A stretch of 64,000 nt of DNA from Chamaea fasciata (lineage: Eukaryota > Chordata > Aves > Passeriformes > Sylviidae), in assembly GCA_029207755.1 (NCBI GenBank), contig JARCOQ010000012.1, positions 806,001 through 870,000 on the forward strand, given 5' to 3'. The translations under genes and the position numbers were made by a program. Below are positions 25,004 to 36,990 of the stretch, one piece after another. The first letter of the stretch is position 1, and every line of letters starts with the position of its first letter. Under the pieces are notes generated by a model. The model was given only the letters and a program-made list of their open reading frames with translations, was not told where the DNA came from and made no database searches.

Positions 25004-26082
25004 ACGGCACCTCTGTGCCCAACTAGTTCATCTCTTGCTAGTCTAAGTACAATTTAACAAAAAAGCACTACCAGTCAAAAGGAGAAGACGGGCTACTGCT
25101 GGGGCAGGGACAGGCTTCACCTCCCAAATTATCATCCTCCTACCTCAGGGAAGTGACCCACCACAAATGTGGCACTCAGCATATCAGCACAGAGTCAGGG
25201 ATAGAAAAGGCATTCTTAAACACTTTAAAAAAGTTTCAAACTCACAAAAGACTACAGAACTTATTAACCTTCGTAAATTCTTTCCGAAGGGCCTCACTCA
25301 CACTTGCTATCAGGCACCAGAGTCGACCTTGCCACACTCTGGGCTGATGCAGCTGCCAGCGGTAACTTTGAGCAGGAACCAGGTAAACATGTGTGCCAAG
25401 AGGTACCCCACAGACACCTCATCATCCAAAGACTGGGAGCTCCATCACAGCTGCTGGTTAATACCAAATATGTGACAATGATCCCTGCTGGACCAGTGAC
25501 ATCAGCTCCATCCCTCCCCTGGCCAAGCAACAGCTGCAGCAGGGATGTGTCGTTCCTCAGGGCTGAGGTCACCCATCCCCGTCCCCGAGCACCCAGCAGG
25601 GGTTGGGGCGCAGAGGGGCACAGGCAGGGTGGGCTGCTGTCCCCACAGAGACACCAGCTCCTCGCGAAGTCTGATCTCAGCAGCCCTGCTCCCTGCAGGT
25701 CACAGGAGGGGACCATGTGGCACAGGGTGACCGAGGACAAACGGCTCCCCAGGGAGGGGCAGACAGTGCCCTGACCCACCCGAGGCGCTCCCTGGGAGGC
25801 TCCTCTGTCCCCACGCTGAGCCCCGAGCGCTGCTCAAACAGCTGCACCCAACCACCAGGTGACATCTGCGTGCTGCCAGCGCTCCTCCACAGCAGGGACA
25901 GACACCCCCAAAACTGCCAAACTGCCACAGACCCGGGACAGCGGAACTGCAAACGCAGAGCAAGCCTAGAAAACAAAGGCGCCCGGAGATCCTCAAACCT
26001 GCAGCGCAGCAGGTGAGCACAAAGCATCCCCCAGCCCCACAGCTGATGGCAGCCCCTCGGCCAAGGCAGAGTCAGCCACCTC
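25004..26082. other. Unique non-coding sequence
   Basis: No gene is recognised. Frames of up to about 160 codons occur on both strands across 25290-26020, with no recognisable domain. The 228-codon minus-strand frame reaching 26363 owes its length to the adjacent 48-bp repeat. Confidence 0.45.
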
Positions 26083-26274
26083 GCCAGTGTCCACACATCC
26101 TCCACGGGAACCACTGCCCTTTGTGGCCTCGCCAGTGTCCACACATCCTCCACGGGAACCACTGCCCTTTGTGGCCTCGCCAGTGTCCACACATCCTCCA
26201 CGGGAACCACTGCCCTTTGTGGCCTCGCCAGTGTCCACACATCCTCCACGGGAACCACTGCCCTTTGTGGCCGC
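26083..26274 (+). repeat. 48-bp tandem repeat, 4 near-identical copies
   Basis: Four copies start at 26083, 26131, 26179 and 26227. They appear identical except for the last two or three bases of the final copy. Because 48 is divisible by 3, every frame across it is an exact 16-residue peptide repeat on both strands, which explains the open frames here. Near-perfect identity implies recent expansion and likely copy-number polymorphism. Confidence 0.95.
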
Positions 26275-27154
26275 CCCCTCCACAAACCACACGTGGTGTT
26301 TATTAACCATGTATAAACTACGTGTAAAATGCTTAGGATGCAAAACCTAGAAAATACTATCACTAGATTTACCTATTCACCCTTAATTCACCTCTGTTGT
26401 ATATGCATTATCACATGTGCCCGGACTCTATGCCAGTTTGCTATCGCTGCCCCGAGCCCATTTAGTGACACAGCAGGGCACGCTGTGGGGTGCTGCTCAA
26501 CCACCAGCCAAGCTCTCTGTTGGCCGTAGACACACAGCCTCACTTCAATCGAATTCAGGTACATAACTCCTGCACAGGACCTTAACCATGGCAACTCTGC
26601 TGCCTGTGTGCCAAAAGGGCTTAAAACCAGTTTATTTTGGCTTTATGCCATATGATAAGACAGTATTTCACAAGGAAGTGCTGAGGGTATTTTCCCACCT
26701 AAGTCCCAGTGGCACTCAGCAGGTGATGAATGGAGAAGGAAAGGATCAGTTTTGGAGCCTGTGTGTCGTTCAGCCTGTCCACAGCGAACAACAGAGGCAG
26801 GAGCAGGGGGGAAGGAGAAGGGATGTTCCCACCTTCAGCACCTCTGCTCCGGTGCCCCAAGGCCTCTAAGAGCAGCCCCACGAGCTGGTGGCGTTTCAGG
26901 CTGGCTCAGACACATCCCCTCGGGGAGGGCGAGCCAGGGCTTGTGTGCAAACTTGACACTTCCAAACTTTCTCCGCTCATCGCTTGATTTTGCAACCTTA
27001 ATGACTTACAGGCACATAAAGCTTTGAACGCTAAAATGTGTGACCTCTGCTCTCCAAAGGACTTCTCTGGGCCAAGGGTGGTGACACTGACAGGCTCCAC
27101 TCACCCAGAGACGCGGCACCTGTGGGACAGCGCCCCTGGGTCCGAGGGTGGCCA
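26275..27154. other. Unique non-coding sequence
   Basis: No gene or interspersed repeat is recognisable between the 48-bp and 13-bp arrays. 26290-26460 is AT-rich. The remainder is ordinary. Confidence 0.5.
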
Positions 27155-27925
27155 GGCCAGGACCCACGGCCAGAGCCCACAGTGGGAACCCACGGCCAGG
27201 ACCCACGGCCAGGACCCACAGTGGGAACCCACGGCCAGGACCCACGGCCAGGACCCACGGCCAGGACCCACAGTGGGAACCCACGGCCAGGACCCACGGC
27301 CAGGACCCACAGTGGGAACCACAGCCAGGACCCACGGCCAGGACCCACAGTGGGAACCACAGCCAGGACCCACGGCCAGGACCCACAGTGGGAACCCACG
27401 GCCAGGACCCACAGTGGGAACCACAGCCAGGACCCACGGCCAGGACCCACAGTGGGAACCCACGGCCAGGACCCACAGTGGGAACCACAGCCAGGACCCA
27501 CGGCCAGGACCCACAGTGGGAACCCACGGCCAGGACCCACGGCCAGGACCCACGGCCAGGACCCACAGTGGGAACCACAGCCAGGACCCACGGCCAGGAC
27601 CCACAGTGGGAACCCACGGCCAGGACCCACGGCCAGGACCCACGGCCAGAACCCACGGCCAGGACCCACAGTGGGAACCCATGGCCAGGACCCACGGCCA
27701 GGACCCACAGTGGGAACCACAGCCAGGACCCACGGCCAGGACCTACAGTGGGAACCCACGGCCAGGACCCACGGCCAGGACCCACGGCCAGGACCCACAG
27801 TGGGAACCCACGGCCAGAACCCACGGCCAGGACCCACAGTGGGAACCCATGGCCAGGACCCACGGCCAGGACCCACAGTGGGAACCACAGCCAGGACCCA
27901 CGGCCAGGACCCACGGCCAGGCTCG
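27155..27925 (+). repeat. 13-bp minisatellite array (~60 units)
   Basis: Two alternating 13-mers make up the array: 'acggccaggaccc' and 'acagtgggaaccc'. A 12-bp variant, 'acagtgggaacc', always precedes 'acagccaggaccc'. These combine into irregular higher-order blocks. Since 13 is not a multiple of 3 and the unit has no stop in any register, all frames stay open for up to 385 codons (13-residue peptide repeats). The frames have no coding meaning. Confidence 0.97.
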
Positions 27926-28149
27926 GAGCACGAGGGCTCCGCTCCCTCCCCAGGGCTGGGCGAAGTTGGGCACAGCAGCACGGGAGGCAGGGCCCTGGGA
28001 AATTGATAGCCTGTTCCAGGCATTATTTATCATTCCCAGCACAGACACTGACATGTGCCTTTTGAAAGGGGATACTGTACCTTTAACCTTGACTCCGAGC
28101 GCGTTGGTAATTTGGGATGCGAGCCCGGGTTCAAGCGGGGTGACCTTTT
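27926..28149. other. Array flank, unique
   Basis: Right flank of the 13-bp array. No gene or repeat is recognised. Confidence 0.5.
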
Positions 28150-28275
28150 GGGGGGAGGGGAGGGACTGCATTTATTTATGAGGCAGTTGGAAATTTTTGA
28201 CATCACATGCTAGTCCCATTATTCACATGTTACATGACACGAGATTGGCCCTTTTAATGCAACAACATCACATCA
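28150..28275. other. Candidate conserved non-coding element
   Basis: Short AT-rich unique block with ATTTATTTATGAGG, TGACATCACATG (CRE/AP-1-like), CCATTATTCAC and CTTTTAATGCAAC. It has no repeat and no frame. The motif set resembles vertebrate CNEs. Conservation is untested. Confidence 0.35.
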
Positions 28276-29164
28276 AAAAATTTGATTTTCTGCTCTGACA
28301 GCAGGCTTGTCCTCCGCAGCTCCCCAAAATATAATCTGCGGGGGTTAAAGGGCACAGAAAAGTGATTTAAAAATTGCACAGAACATGGAAGAGCAGGTCC
28401 TAGACCCTGAGCAAGCGCAGGGATGCTCAGGGGCTGGAAAGAAACAGCCTGGTAAGTGCAGAAGCCCAGCTCTATTCTGGATACACACACGTAACACACC
28501 CACCCCCTGAACAGCAGCAAAAGCCTTTGCAACACAGAACACCACGAACACATTTAGCAGGAAAAAAAAAGTGGGTTCCCTACATAAAAAAAAAAATACA
28601 CCACAAAAAAAATCTACTAGGTTTACCCTGATAATTTAATCTGGCAATAATTGTGTTTTCTGTGCACAAACTTCAAAACTTCCCTTCCAGGGCTGTGCTA
28701 TATATACACTGAAGCGAAGTGTTTGCTACTCCAGCTCTGGAAGAACATGCACACACTGTGCAAAAAGCTCAAGCTCGAAACTCCACTCCCATTTTCATAG
28801 AATTTAAACCATCAGCTAATGCACTTAAAGCTAATGAAATATATTTCACAATAATGCACCACAAAACAGATATATTAAATTACTCATCAGCTAATTCCAC
28901 AGAGAGAAGGAAAGAGTTTATATGTTTAATTTTTCTAAACATCCTTGGTTGAGGGCAGGCAAAGCAGGAATTTTGATTTATATCTGGAAAAGCGTTTCTA
29001 AGATTGCTGTAATTTCTTTACAGAAATATCACATGGTGGTGATGATGAGGCTGATACTAAAATAACAAGTAAATAAACCAGGCTAATTTTATCAATATTT
29101 TTATCAATTTAAACACAGTGTTTTCTACTGTGTACATACAATGAGAGAAACAGAACGCAAAGAA
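28276..29164. other. AT-rich unique sequence
   Basis: A-runs lie at 28560-28615. 28790-29130 is AT-rich with many TAAT/ATTA words, possibly an extension of the enhancer-like block to the left. No gene is recognised. Confidence 0.4.
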
Positions 29165-29283
29165 CCACCAGGTTGGACGGGGCCTGGAGCCCCCTGGGAT
29201 AGGGAAGGTGTCCCCAGCCACGGCAGGGGGTGGGACAGGATGAGCTGTAAGGTCCCTTCCAAACCCACTCCACGTCGCTGTGA
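29165..29283 (+). mobile_element. CR1 LINE 3' fragment
   Basis: Sense-orientation CR1 landmarks appear in order: 'ccaggttggacggggcctgg', 'gggatagggaaggtgtcccc', 'gagctgtaaggtcccttcca' and a degenerate tail. About 120 bp remain. Confidence 0.85.
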
Positions 29284-29909
29284 TATGAAGAACGAGTTAC
29301 TGTCTCTTACAGACCCGAAGGAAGTTTGCTCTGCTCTTGCAGCAGAATTTCAGGTGCGTTATTCACTTCCAGGGAATCAGATCAAGGGCAGGACGGGCCA
29401 GGCCCAGGCGAGCCAACAGGAGGGGAAGGCGAAGGTGGGCCAGAGCAGGCAGGCTTATGAGCCAAAGCTCCAACACCTCCAGGAAAACCCTCCTCCAGGA
29501 CCAGGAGGAAGAGGCTCCTGAGGCAGAATTACATTTTTACAGATTTATATGGGTTTTGAAGCCAAGTCCCAGGACCGGAAAAACACAGAGGGGGAATTAT
29601 TTTCGTCTTATTAAAAGAATGAAAAGACCCACCATTGATTTTGTCCTTCATCACCACACAAAAAACCCTCCCAAGCAGAGCGAGGATGACGGTCTGGATT
29701 ATCACAACACCGTAAATCAAAGTGAATGTATTTATTAGGTCGCCTCTCTTTGTTGCACATGTGTGTGCTGTTTGTTGGCCCATACCGTTATTATTTTAAT
29801 TTATGGTTCGCTTTCTCCACTCTTTCCTCTCCCTCACAAGACCGGAGCCTGTCCACAAGTTGTCCTCACGCCAGTTAAAATCAGCATAATGAAATGTCAG
29901 GGCCAGATC
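29284..29909. other. Unique non-coding sequence
   Basis: Nothing recognisable. It is a mix of GC-moderate and AT-rich DNA. Confidence 0.5.
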
Positions 29910-30180
29910 CCATGCGAGCGCGGGGCCGGCCCAGGGACACGGCCCTGAGCCGGAGAGCCCGGCGGGGCCGGCACGGCCGCCCAACCACGCCGCAGCCCCC
30001 CGGAGCTGCCCGGCAGCTCTGGCTGGAATTCAGGGCAGTAAGTCGAAGCAATCTGCAAACCCCACCTCGTGTCTCCTCCCGTGGCAAGGCCGATGTGGCT
30101 CCCAGAGAGCTGTGCTCCCCGGAGCTGGGCCCGCCGGTCTGTCTGCCCCGCGGACAGCACCACTGCCGGGACTCACCTGG
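29910..30180. other. Small CpG-rich patch
   Basis: About 270 bp with frequent CpG (GCGAGCGCGGGGCCGG, CCCGGCGGGGCCGGCACGG, CCACGCCGC, CCCGCGGAC), sharply distinct from its neighbours. It could be a weak or orphan CpG island. No TATA, acceptor or recognisable exon is seen. Confidence 0.45.
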
Positions 30181-30399
30181 CACACGGACACCTCCAGGCG
30201 TGCAAATTCACACCTGGGTGCCCCGAAAACACCCACGTCAGGATTCTTTATCTAAGCTTTTGGGGTGATTTGTTTAATCCTGCAGGAGTGGACAGAGCAG
30301 AGACTAAGTCACCTTCCAGCTGCTGAAGCTGCGACAGCACAGCTGAAGGGCTGGATGGGGCACCTAAAGACTCTGAAACTGTAATATCCAGACAGGTCA

Positions 30400-30665
30400 G
30401 AGAATCATAGAATCATTAAGGTTAGAAAACACCTCTGAGATAATCAAGTTCAGCCCTCAGCCCAGCACTACCACCACGTTCAGCCCTAACCCGTATCTCC
30501 AAGTGCTTTTGAACACCTGCAGGGATGGGGACTCCAGCAGTGCCCTAGGCAGCCTGTGCCAGGGCTGGACAGCCCTTTCCTTTAAGGAACTTCCCCCAGG
30601 ACCAAACCTAAACCTCCCCTAGTGACACTTGAGGCTGTTTCCTCTCGCCCTGTCACTTGTTACGT
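30400..30665 (-). mobile_element. CR1 LINE 3' fragment (~265 bp)
   Basis: The plus strand begins with the reverse-complemented octamer tail 'gagaatcatagaatcattaa' and runs through 'caagttcagccctcagccca', 'gcagggatggggactccagc', 'cctaggcagcctgtgccagg' and 'aaacctaaacctcccctagt'. This is one of the longest CR1 copies here and the best preserved at its 3' end. It is minus-strand and 5'-truncated. Its sequence differs from the 'tggtttgggttgg' copies, so it is likely another CR1 subfamily. Confidence 0.92.
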
Positions 30666-33236
30666 GGGCAGTACACACAGCCGTGAGAAGAGAGTGCAGG
30701 AGATCCTGTCTGCCAAGGCTTCACTCAAACTTTTCTGATTTAGAAGCTGGAGATTGTGCCAATGTGACCTTAGGCTGTCAGTCCATGTGAGCTGAAGGAT
30801 TTGGCTCATCCCTGCCCTCCACCCACACTGAGGAGTAAGAAGGGACCTGGGTGTGAATAAAAAGCAGCATCTTTGAGGAGGGGAGAATTTCATCAAAACG
30901 TCCGCCTGAACAGCAAACTGCAAGGACAGCACAGAGCACCAGAGGCAGCTCCGTTCCCAGCATGACTGAGGTTACCTTGCAGCTGTTGTGCCTTTGGTGC
31001 TCCGTAGGGTTTGTCTCAGGGCAGAGCAGAGGTGCCAGGCTGGAGCTGGTGAGGCTCCACCTGCCCCCTCCTGCAGCAGGCTCACTCCAGAGCCGCTAAT
31101 CCACTCGGATGCTCCAGAGCAGAGCCTCGAGTTTTCACGGATTTATGCCCTGCACTGCTCCCAGCTCCATCTGTTTCACGGTTATTGTTCTCACCGACTC
31201 TACTTCATCATTTAAATTATTAACAGCAGAATTACACCAAGTGAGAGCTGGAATGGGCAGCTTCAACATACGAAGGCTTGTATGTAACGTGTCAGTACAC
31301 ATCAAGTGGAACAGAGGAACTGGGGGAAATTCAGATATAGGGGTCGCTGCTTCATTTCAGTGCTGATCCAGGGGGGAGTCAGGATGAGAAAGGCAGTGAA
31401 CAAAGCTGGGAAAGCCCCCTTAGGTGGTCAGGCACAGACTGACACTCACGGCCCTTCACTCAGTGAGTGGCACGGAGCGCTCAGCGGAGGGGCCGCACGT
31501 CACCTTCATCACTGCCTGGAGCCTCCAGGGCAGCACAGACCTCCCGGAGCCTCCAGCCCGGCAGGAGCCTTCCTCCACCAACTGCGACAATGCTTGCCAA
31601 GCACACACCTGGAACAACCACCAGCAGCCAGGATGTAAATCACTCACTGCTGTAAATCAGCCCCCCAGCGAGAAGAACAGGGACTCCAAAGGGTGGGAGA
31701 AGGAAAGCAGGACAGGAACAACAAGAACCTTGTGGGTTCCAGCTCACTGAGGTCTCCATCATCCTCTCCTTAGGAAGATGTAACCATTTCCTACCTGTTA
31801 TACCCCTACTGCTTCCATTAACTCTTCAAAAAAGAAAAATCAGGTGTCATGACTGTATGAAAGTTAAAGCACAGTAAAGCACAAAATCCCGAGCAAATTC
31901 CCTTCTCTCCTTTAACTGCACTTTTCCAAACGTAGCACATGGGAAAGGGTGATGGTGAAAAGCCATCTTCTGTTCCAAACCCCCCAAGGCCCACCTGCGG
32001 CCCCTCAGCTACCTCAAGCAGTTCCTCCTGGCCACCAGACACTGCATTCAGGGGTGACTCCGCATTGATCCCAGACTTAACAATATCCATTAATAACAGG
32101 CCAGACAGTGCCCACGTTCAGCCTGGCCATATGGTTTGAATCCAGGGAATTTGCTTTTCCCATGCACTGCATTACATATTTATACCAAAATAAGAGCTTT
32201 TTTTACCCCCCTCCCCACTTCTGGGGTAATTGGCAGATGGATCCGATTCCAAAAAGGGTAATCAATGCACTCAAAGAGCCTCAACCCATGCTGCTCTGCC
32301 CCAGCTTCAAATGCTTTATTACACAAGGGTCTGTGGACATTTTTTAAAATTAAAGTTCCTGCAGCTTTTCAAGGGAGATTTTCTTTTTAAAGAAACCAGC
32401 CTGCTGCAGCAAGTTTCCCTGCAATCAAGTCAAAAATCCAACACAGCTTTCACCGTACTAACAATGAAAGTCTTATGTGCACAAATAAGTTCCTTTCAAG
32501 TGAAAGTCACATGTATTTTTGTTACATCATACACCCAAACCCACAATATTCCACTGGACACCCCAGCAGGAGCTGCCTGAGGTAGACAGGTCAAGGTGGT
32601 TTCACAGCCACCAGGTGCAAGTGACACCTGAGCACACGGACTACATTTCAGACAGTAACAGTGAAAATAATACCAGGAAAAAATCATACTTGCATGGGGA
32701 AGGAGACAAAGCAGGAGTCTGAGGGGGACTTAGCATCGAGATCTGTCAGGATATGCTCTTTCCCTCGAACACGGCTCAAGAAATCTTAAGTCCCAGCTGC
32801 CCTCAGCCCCACCACACAGATCTCCCAAAGCCTCCTCAAGACAGGAAGCACAAAGCACCACTTCAGCACTCCAAACACAATGGACAGGCTGGCTGAGAAC
32901 AGCAAACCCCAGCAGAACCTTCCCTGCTCAGGTTACTCGCACTGCACAAGGGCATTTCATCAGACACTTGGAATTGAATCCATCCTTTGAGTCCTCCAGC
33001 TGCAGAGAAGCTCAACCAGCAAACCAGAGCAAGAAGACTCACTGTACCTTAACTCCTCTCAGAGCAGCTCCTTCTCTCCATTTTCCAGGACTCCTCAGAG
33101 CTCTCACCTGCTCTACCCTTACATACATCCTCTCCTCCTAGGAGGAATCCTTACAGCTCTGAGTCCGAAATAAGCTCCTTTATCAATAGGCTCCCACACC
33201 AGAGAGGCCTAAAGCATGATTCTTCCACAAAAGAAG
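30666..33236. other. Unique non-coding sequence
   Basis: About 2.5 kb without recognised gene, CR1 or tandem array. 32720-33230 has the GC-moderate, Ala/Ser/Leu-frame-free texture of a decayed LTR or ancient repeat, but I could not identify a family. Confidence 0.4.
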
Positions 33237-33280
33237 AATTCTGTGTTTACCACAGAATTATGAGTGGGTTACTCATAATT
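33237..33280. repeat. Two overlapping perfect hairpins
   Basis: Stem 1 pairs aattctgtg (33237-33245) with cacagaatt (33251-33259) across a 5-nt loop. Stem 2 pairs aattatgagt (33256-33265) with actcataatt (33271-33280) across another 5-nt loop. The stems share bases 33256-33259, so they are mutually exclusive. Both are perfect 9- and 10-bp palindromes. Function is unknown. Confidence 0.9.
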
Positions 33281-33479
33281 AGACCCCTGACCCCAATGAC
33301 CAAGCCTCCCCACTCAGATGTAGCAGAGATGGGCTCCAGCCTCACGGAGCTGCAGCTGCACACAGCATTCCTCCTCCTAAGGCAGAACAGGTTCTGATGA
33401 CACTTCCCCCTGGGCAGAGCTGCCTCTGCTGCTCGGAATAAATCAACCTCCAGCCATAAAGCTGCAAAAGGGGGACTAC
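33281..33479. other. Unique sequence
   Basis: No gene or repeat is recognised between the hairpin pair and the next CR1 fragment. Confidence 0.5.
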
Positions 33480-33750
33480 AGGGTCACAGAACCAAGGTTA
33501 GAAGTCAAGTCTGCAGATCATACAGTCCAACCCACCTGCTCCAGCAAGGCCACGCAGAGCAGAGCCCAGGACCGTGTCCAGATGGAAATCTCCAAGGACG
33601 GAGACTACACAATCACTGTGAGCAGCCTGTGTCAGGGTCTGACTGCCCTCAGAGTGAAAAAGGCTTTTCGGGTGTTGAAATGGAGTTTGCTGGGTTCAGG
33701 CTGTGCCCCTGGTTCCCATTGGGGGGCTCACCAAGAAGGACAGGTGTGCC
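33480..33750 (-). mobile_element. CR1 LINE 3' fragment (~270 bp)
   Basis: The plus strand contains the diverged phrases 'cagatcatacagtccaaccc', 'ctgctccagcaaggccacgc', 'gatggaaatctccaaggacg', 'gagactacacaatcactgtg' and 'tgtgcccctggttcccattg'. These follow the order of a reverse-complemented CR1 tail. Divergence is higher than in the other copies, so it is an old insertion. Confidence 0.8.
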
Positions 33751-34589
33751 AGCAGGTGGGCTGAGCCCTCCCTCAGCAGCAGCTCCCAGGCTGGGCTCCA
33801 TTTACTGGGGAGAGCCAAAGTTGAACAATCCATTTGCGTCAACCGTACCTGCTCAGGGCTGCTGGGGCTGTTTGGTACAGGCATGGTTTTGTTCCAACAA
33901 GCACCACCACACAACCCTTGCCCAGGCAGGTGGTTATTGTATGGAAAAGGTTCTGGAGATGGTGGTAGACAGCCACACAAGCACCGGCCGGGCGTCCCAG
34001 CAGTGTCATTGTGGGCTACAGGCACAGCGAGAATTCACCATGAGAAGCATTTTGAAGTTTCTTTGTGCATTGCTCTCTTTTAGATCAATTTTTTCCCAAC
34101 ACCTATAATCAGAGGGGTGATAAATAGTCAATACACATTAATCCAGTTAATGTTCCCTACACTCCCCACGGCTGTGGGTTCACAACAAAACCCTGCCCCT
34201 GCTGCCACGGCCACGGCCCCCAGCCGTGTCCCCCCGCCGCATTTCCCAGCCACATCACCTGCTGCCGTGGGGGCCCTGCTGCCACGGCCACCTCCCTCCT
34301 GCCTCACGGGCTCCTCCAGCCCAGGATCAGCGCAGAAAGCATTAGACATGCTCTGGAAACCCTTTGCCCAGCTGCTCATTAGGACTGCATTAGTCTGTAA
34401 ACTCGAGCGCAGAACGCCTAGTTCAAGTTGCTCTTTCTTGATGTACTTGAAAGGTCCTGGGAATTTATGGCAGGATAATGCGGAGCACAGCACCTATTTA
34501 TGAGTTGATCATTTGTACAAAACCCCTCTCAAAGCACCGAAGGTTACCATTCGACCAAGAGCTGCACTTAGCTGCTCAGAGGGCAAGAA
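33751..34589. other. Unique non-coding sequence
   Basis: No gene is recognised. Chance frames of 110-160 codons occur on both strands. 34190-34330 is rich in 'ccacggcc'-like words but is not a regular array. Confidence 0.45.
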
Positions 34590-34880
34590 AGCCAAGTATA
34601 TGAAAGTTAAAAGCATTAATAAAAGTGTGACTTATAAATTACTTCATCTTTGTCACCCTTTTTGAAATGGGGTGAGAGAGGCCAGGGTAAATTTATTTTT
34701 TAAGTGCTTTCTGAGACCTGCAAGGGTCAGCCCTGAAATGCTGTACTCTATAAATCATTCCGCATGTATCTGAGAGATGCGAGTGCATCATAACATTACC
34801 AAATATTGATTTGTTTATCATTTGCAACTGTTTATCGCTAAACAGCTGCCTTTATACTCTTGGTAGGGAGAAGAAACTTT
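34590..34880. other. Candidate conserved non-coding element
   Basis: Unique AT-rich block with GCATTAATAAAAG, ATAAATTACTTC, CTATAAATCATTCCGCATG, GAGTGCATCATAACATTACC, ATTGATTTGTTTATCATTTGC and TTTATCGCTAAACAGC. Homeodomain, forkhead (TGTTTAT) and POU-like words are densely packed. It lies directly before the 16-bp minisatellite. Confidence 0.4.
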
Positions 34881-35116
34881 AATCCCTGCGAATGCAGAAG
34901 AGAAGCTGCCTTGGCTGCAGGAGGAGAGAGCAACCCCCGGTACCCGGTCACCCGACTGCTGGCTCAGTGGACGTGTTTCTGTCGTATTATGAAACCAGTT
35001 ATTTCACAAAATGACTGAAATTTCCAGGGTTCCAGGGAACCGCTTGTGTCGCTGCTGAGAGCCAAGAGAAACCTCGCATCAGGGCTTGGCTGACTCACAG
35101 CACGGGGAGGAAAAGC

Positions 35117-36076
35117 GAAGCCCAGGGTGGACAGAGCTGAGGATGGGCAGAGCTGAGAATGGGCAGAGTCCAGGGTGGACAGAGCTGAGGATGGGCAGAG
35201 CTGAGAATGGGCAGAGTCCAGGGTGGACAGAGCTGAGGATGGGCAGAGCTGAGAATGGGCAGAGCCCAGGGTGGGCAGAGCTGAGGATGGACAGAGCCCA
35301 GGATGGACAGAGCTGAGGATGGACAGAGCTGAGGATGGGCAGAGCCCAGGGTGGACAGAGCTGAGGATGGGCAGAGCTGAGGATGGGCAGAGCCCAGGGT
35401 GGGCAGAGCTGAGGATGGGCAGAGCTGAGGATGGACAGAGTCCAGGGTGGGCAGAGCTGAGGATGGGCAGAGCCGAGGATGGACAGAGTCCAGGGTGGAC
35501 AGAGCTGAGGATGGGCAGAGCTGAGAATGGGCAGAGCCCAGGGTGGGCAGAGCTGAGGATGGGCAGAGCTGAGGATGGACAGAGCTGAGGATGGACAGAG
35601 CCCAGGATGGACAGAGCCCAGGATGGACAGAGCTGAGGATGGGCAGAGCTGAGGATGGACAGAGTCCAGGGTGGGCAGAGCTGAGGATGGGCAGAGCCGA
35701 GGATGGACAGAGTCCAGGGTGGACAGAGCTGAGGATGGGCAGAGCTGAGAATGGGCAGAGCCCAGGGTGGACAGAGCTGAGGATGGGCAGAGCTGAGAAT
35801 GGGCAGAGCCCAGGATGGACAGAGCCCAGGATGGACAGAGTCCAGGGTGGACAGAGCTGAGGATGGACAGAGCCCAGGGTGGGCAGAGCTGAGGATGGGC
35901 AGAGCCCAGGATGGACAGAGCTCAGGGTGGACAGAGCTGAGGATGGGCAGAGCTGAGGATGGGCAGAGCCCAGGGTGGACAGAGCTGAGGATGGGCAGAG
36001 CTGAGGATGGACAGAGCCCAGGGTGGACAGAGCCCAGGATGGACAGAGCCCAGGATGGACAGAGCCCAGGGTGGAC
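35117..36076 (+). repeat. 16-bp minisatellite (60 units)
   Basis: The unit is 'cagagctgaggatggg', with the variants 'cagagcccagggtgga' and 'cagagctgagaatggg'. 960 bp corresponds to 60 units. At the left end a regular 48-bp higher-order block (three units) repeats. Since 16 leaves remainder 1 on division by 3, three units read as one 16-residue peptide repeat. This yields a spurious 399-codon frame on the minus strand (34964-36163) and several on the plus strand. The plus strand is purine/G-rich. Confidence 0.97.
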
Positions 36077-36990
36077 TCTATGAACTGACCTTACACCATC
36101 AACGCTGCCTGTTCTAGATCTGACAAAACATGGCAGTGTCAACTGGTGTGTGTTCTCCTTCATTTAATATTATACAGTGGGTTTTAAATGCAGGGAAGTC
36201 ACCTGGAGCAACAGGAAAATTGGGGGAAATTTCAATAAAAATTTCATTACCCTAATGAGGGAGACAAACTATCTGGCAAACCTCTTCCCAATGCTTTAAA
36301 TCATTACATACCAGGTACAAACCAAACCCTTTTATTAAGCAATTACAATAAAAACAGGTTGCTTTCTCTCCCCTCCTTTTTTTTTTTTTTTTAATCACAT
36401 AACTCTCTGCTTTTATTTATTTTTGGAAATAGGCACAATAACTAACTCCTCTGCAGAGCCACCCACCAACAAACTTCACTAAGTGGAAACTCACTGTATT
36501 ATCTGTGTGCACACACCCTTACCCACCAAAGCTTCATGGAGCTCCAAATTAAGTATTTGGTGATTTCCTTGAGAGAGGGTGGTGCTTTATTTGCAGTTCT
36601 CCCTATCTGTAGCTAAACACAAACAATTTGCAAAATCCAGGTGTTTTATAAGTCTGTTCTTCCTCTCCAGGCTTAGTTCCCAAACCATTCTTGTAACAAA
36701 GCAGCAAAATCAAGTACTTTGGAACACAGAGCAAAATCTGGAGGTGCCACAAAGCACAAGTGGCATCAATTCCCCACCTGGCTGGTGTCTCCTGAGAGAG
36801 CATCCAGGGGCTTCCGAGCAGCAGAATTAAGACCTGGGTTGTATCTGAATAGCAACGTTAGATCATCTGGAGATGATCTCCTCAAGTGCTGGCTCGCTCT
36901 TCTTGGGGAAAACGGCAGCACGAAGCCACAGCTCCCTGTGTGAGCTGAACCCCAGCAAAGCTGGAGCTGCCTTTTACCTTGGGTGCCTGC
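36077..36990. other. Unique sequence between arrays
   Basis: AT-rich DNA at 36170-36440 with a T-run at 36377-36393, then ordinary unique sequence. No gene is recognised. Confidence 0.5.

Noticed and set aside
27006..28181. Long frames (up to 385 codons) on both strands
   Set aside because: They coincide with the 13-bp array. All registers are open and the peptides are 13-residue repeats, so no coding evidence exists.
32720..33236. Possible decayed LTR
   Set aside because: Texture alone is suggestive. I could not find paired LTRs, a primer-binding site, a polypurine tract or any retroviral frame.
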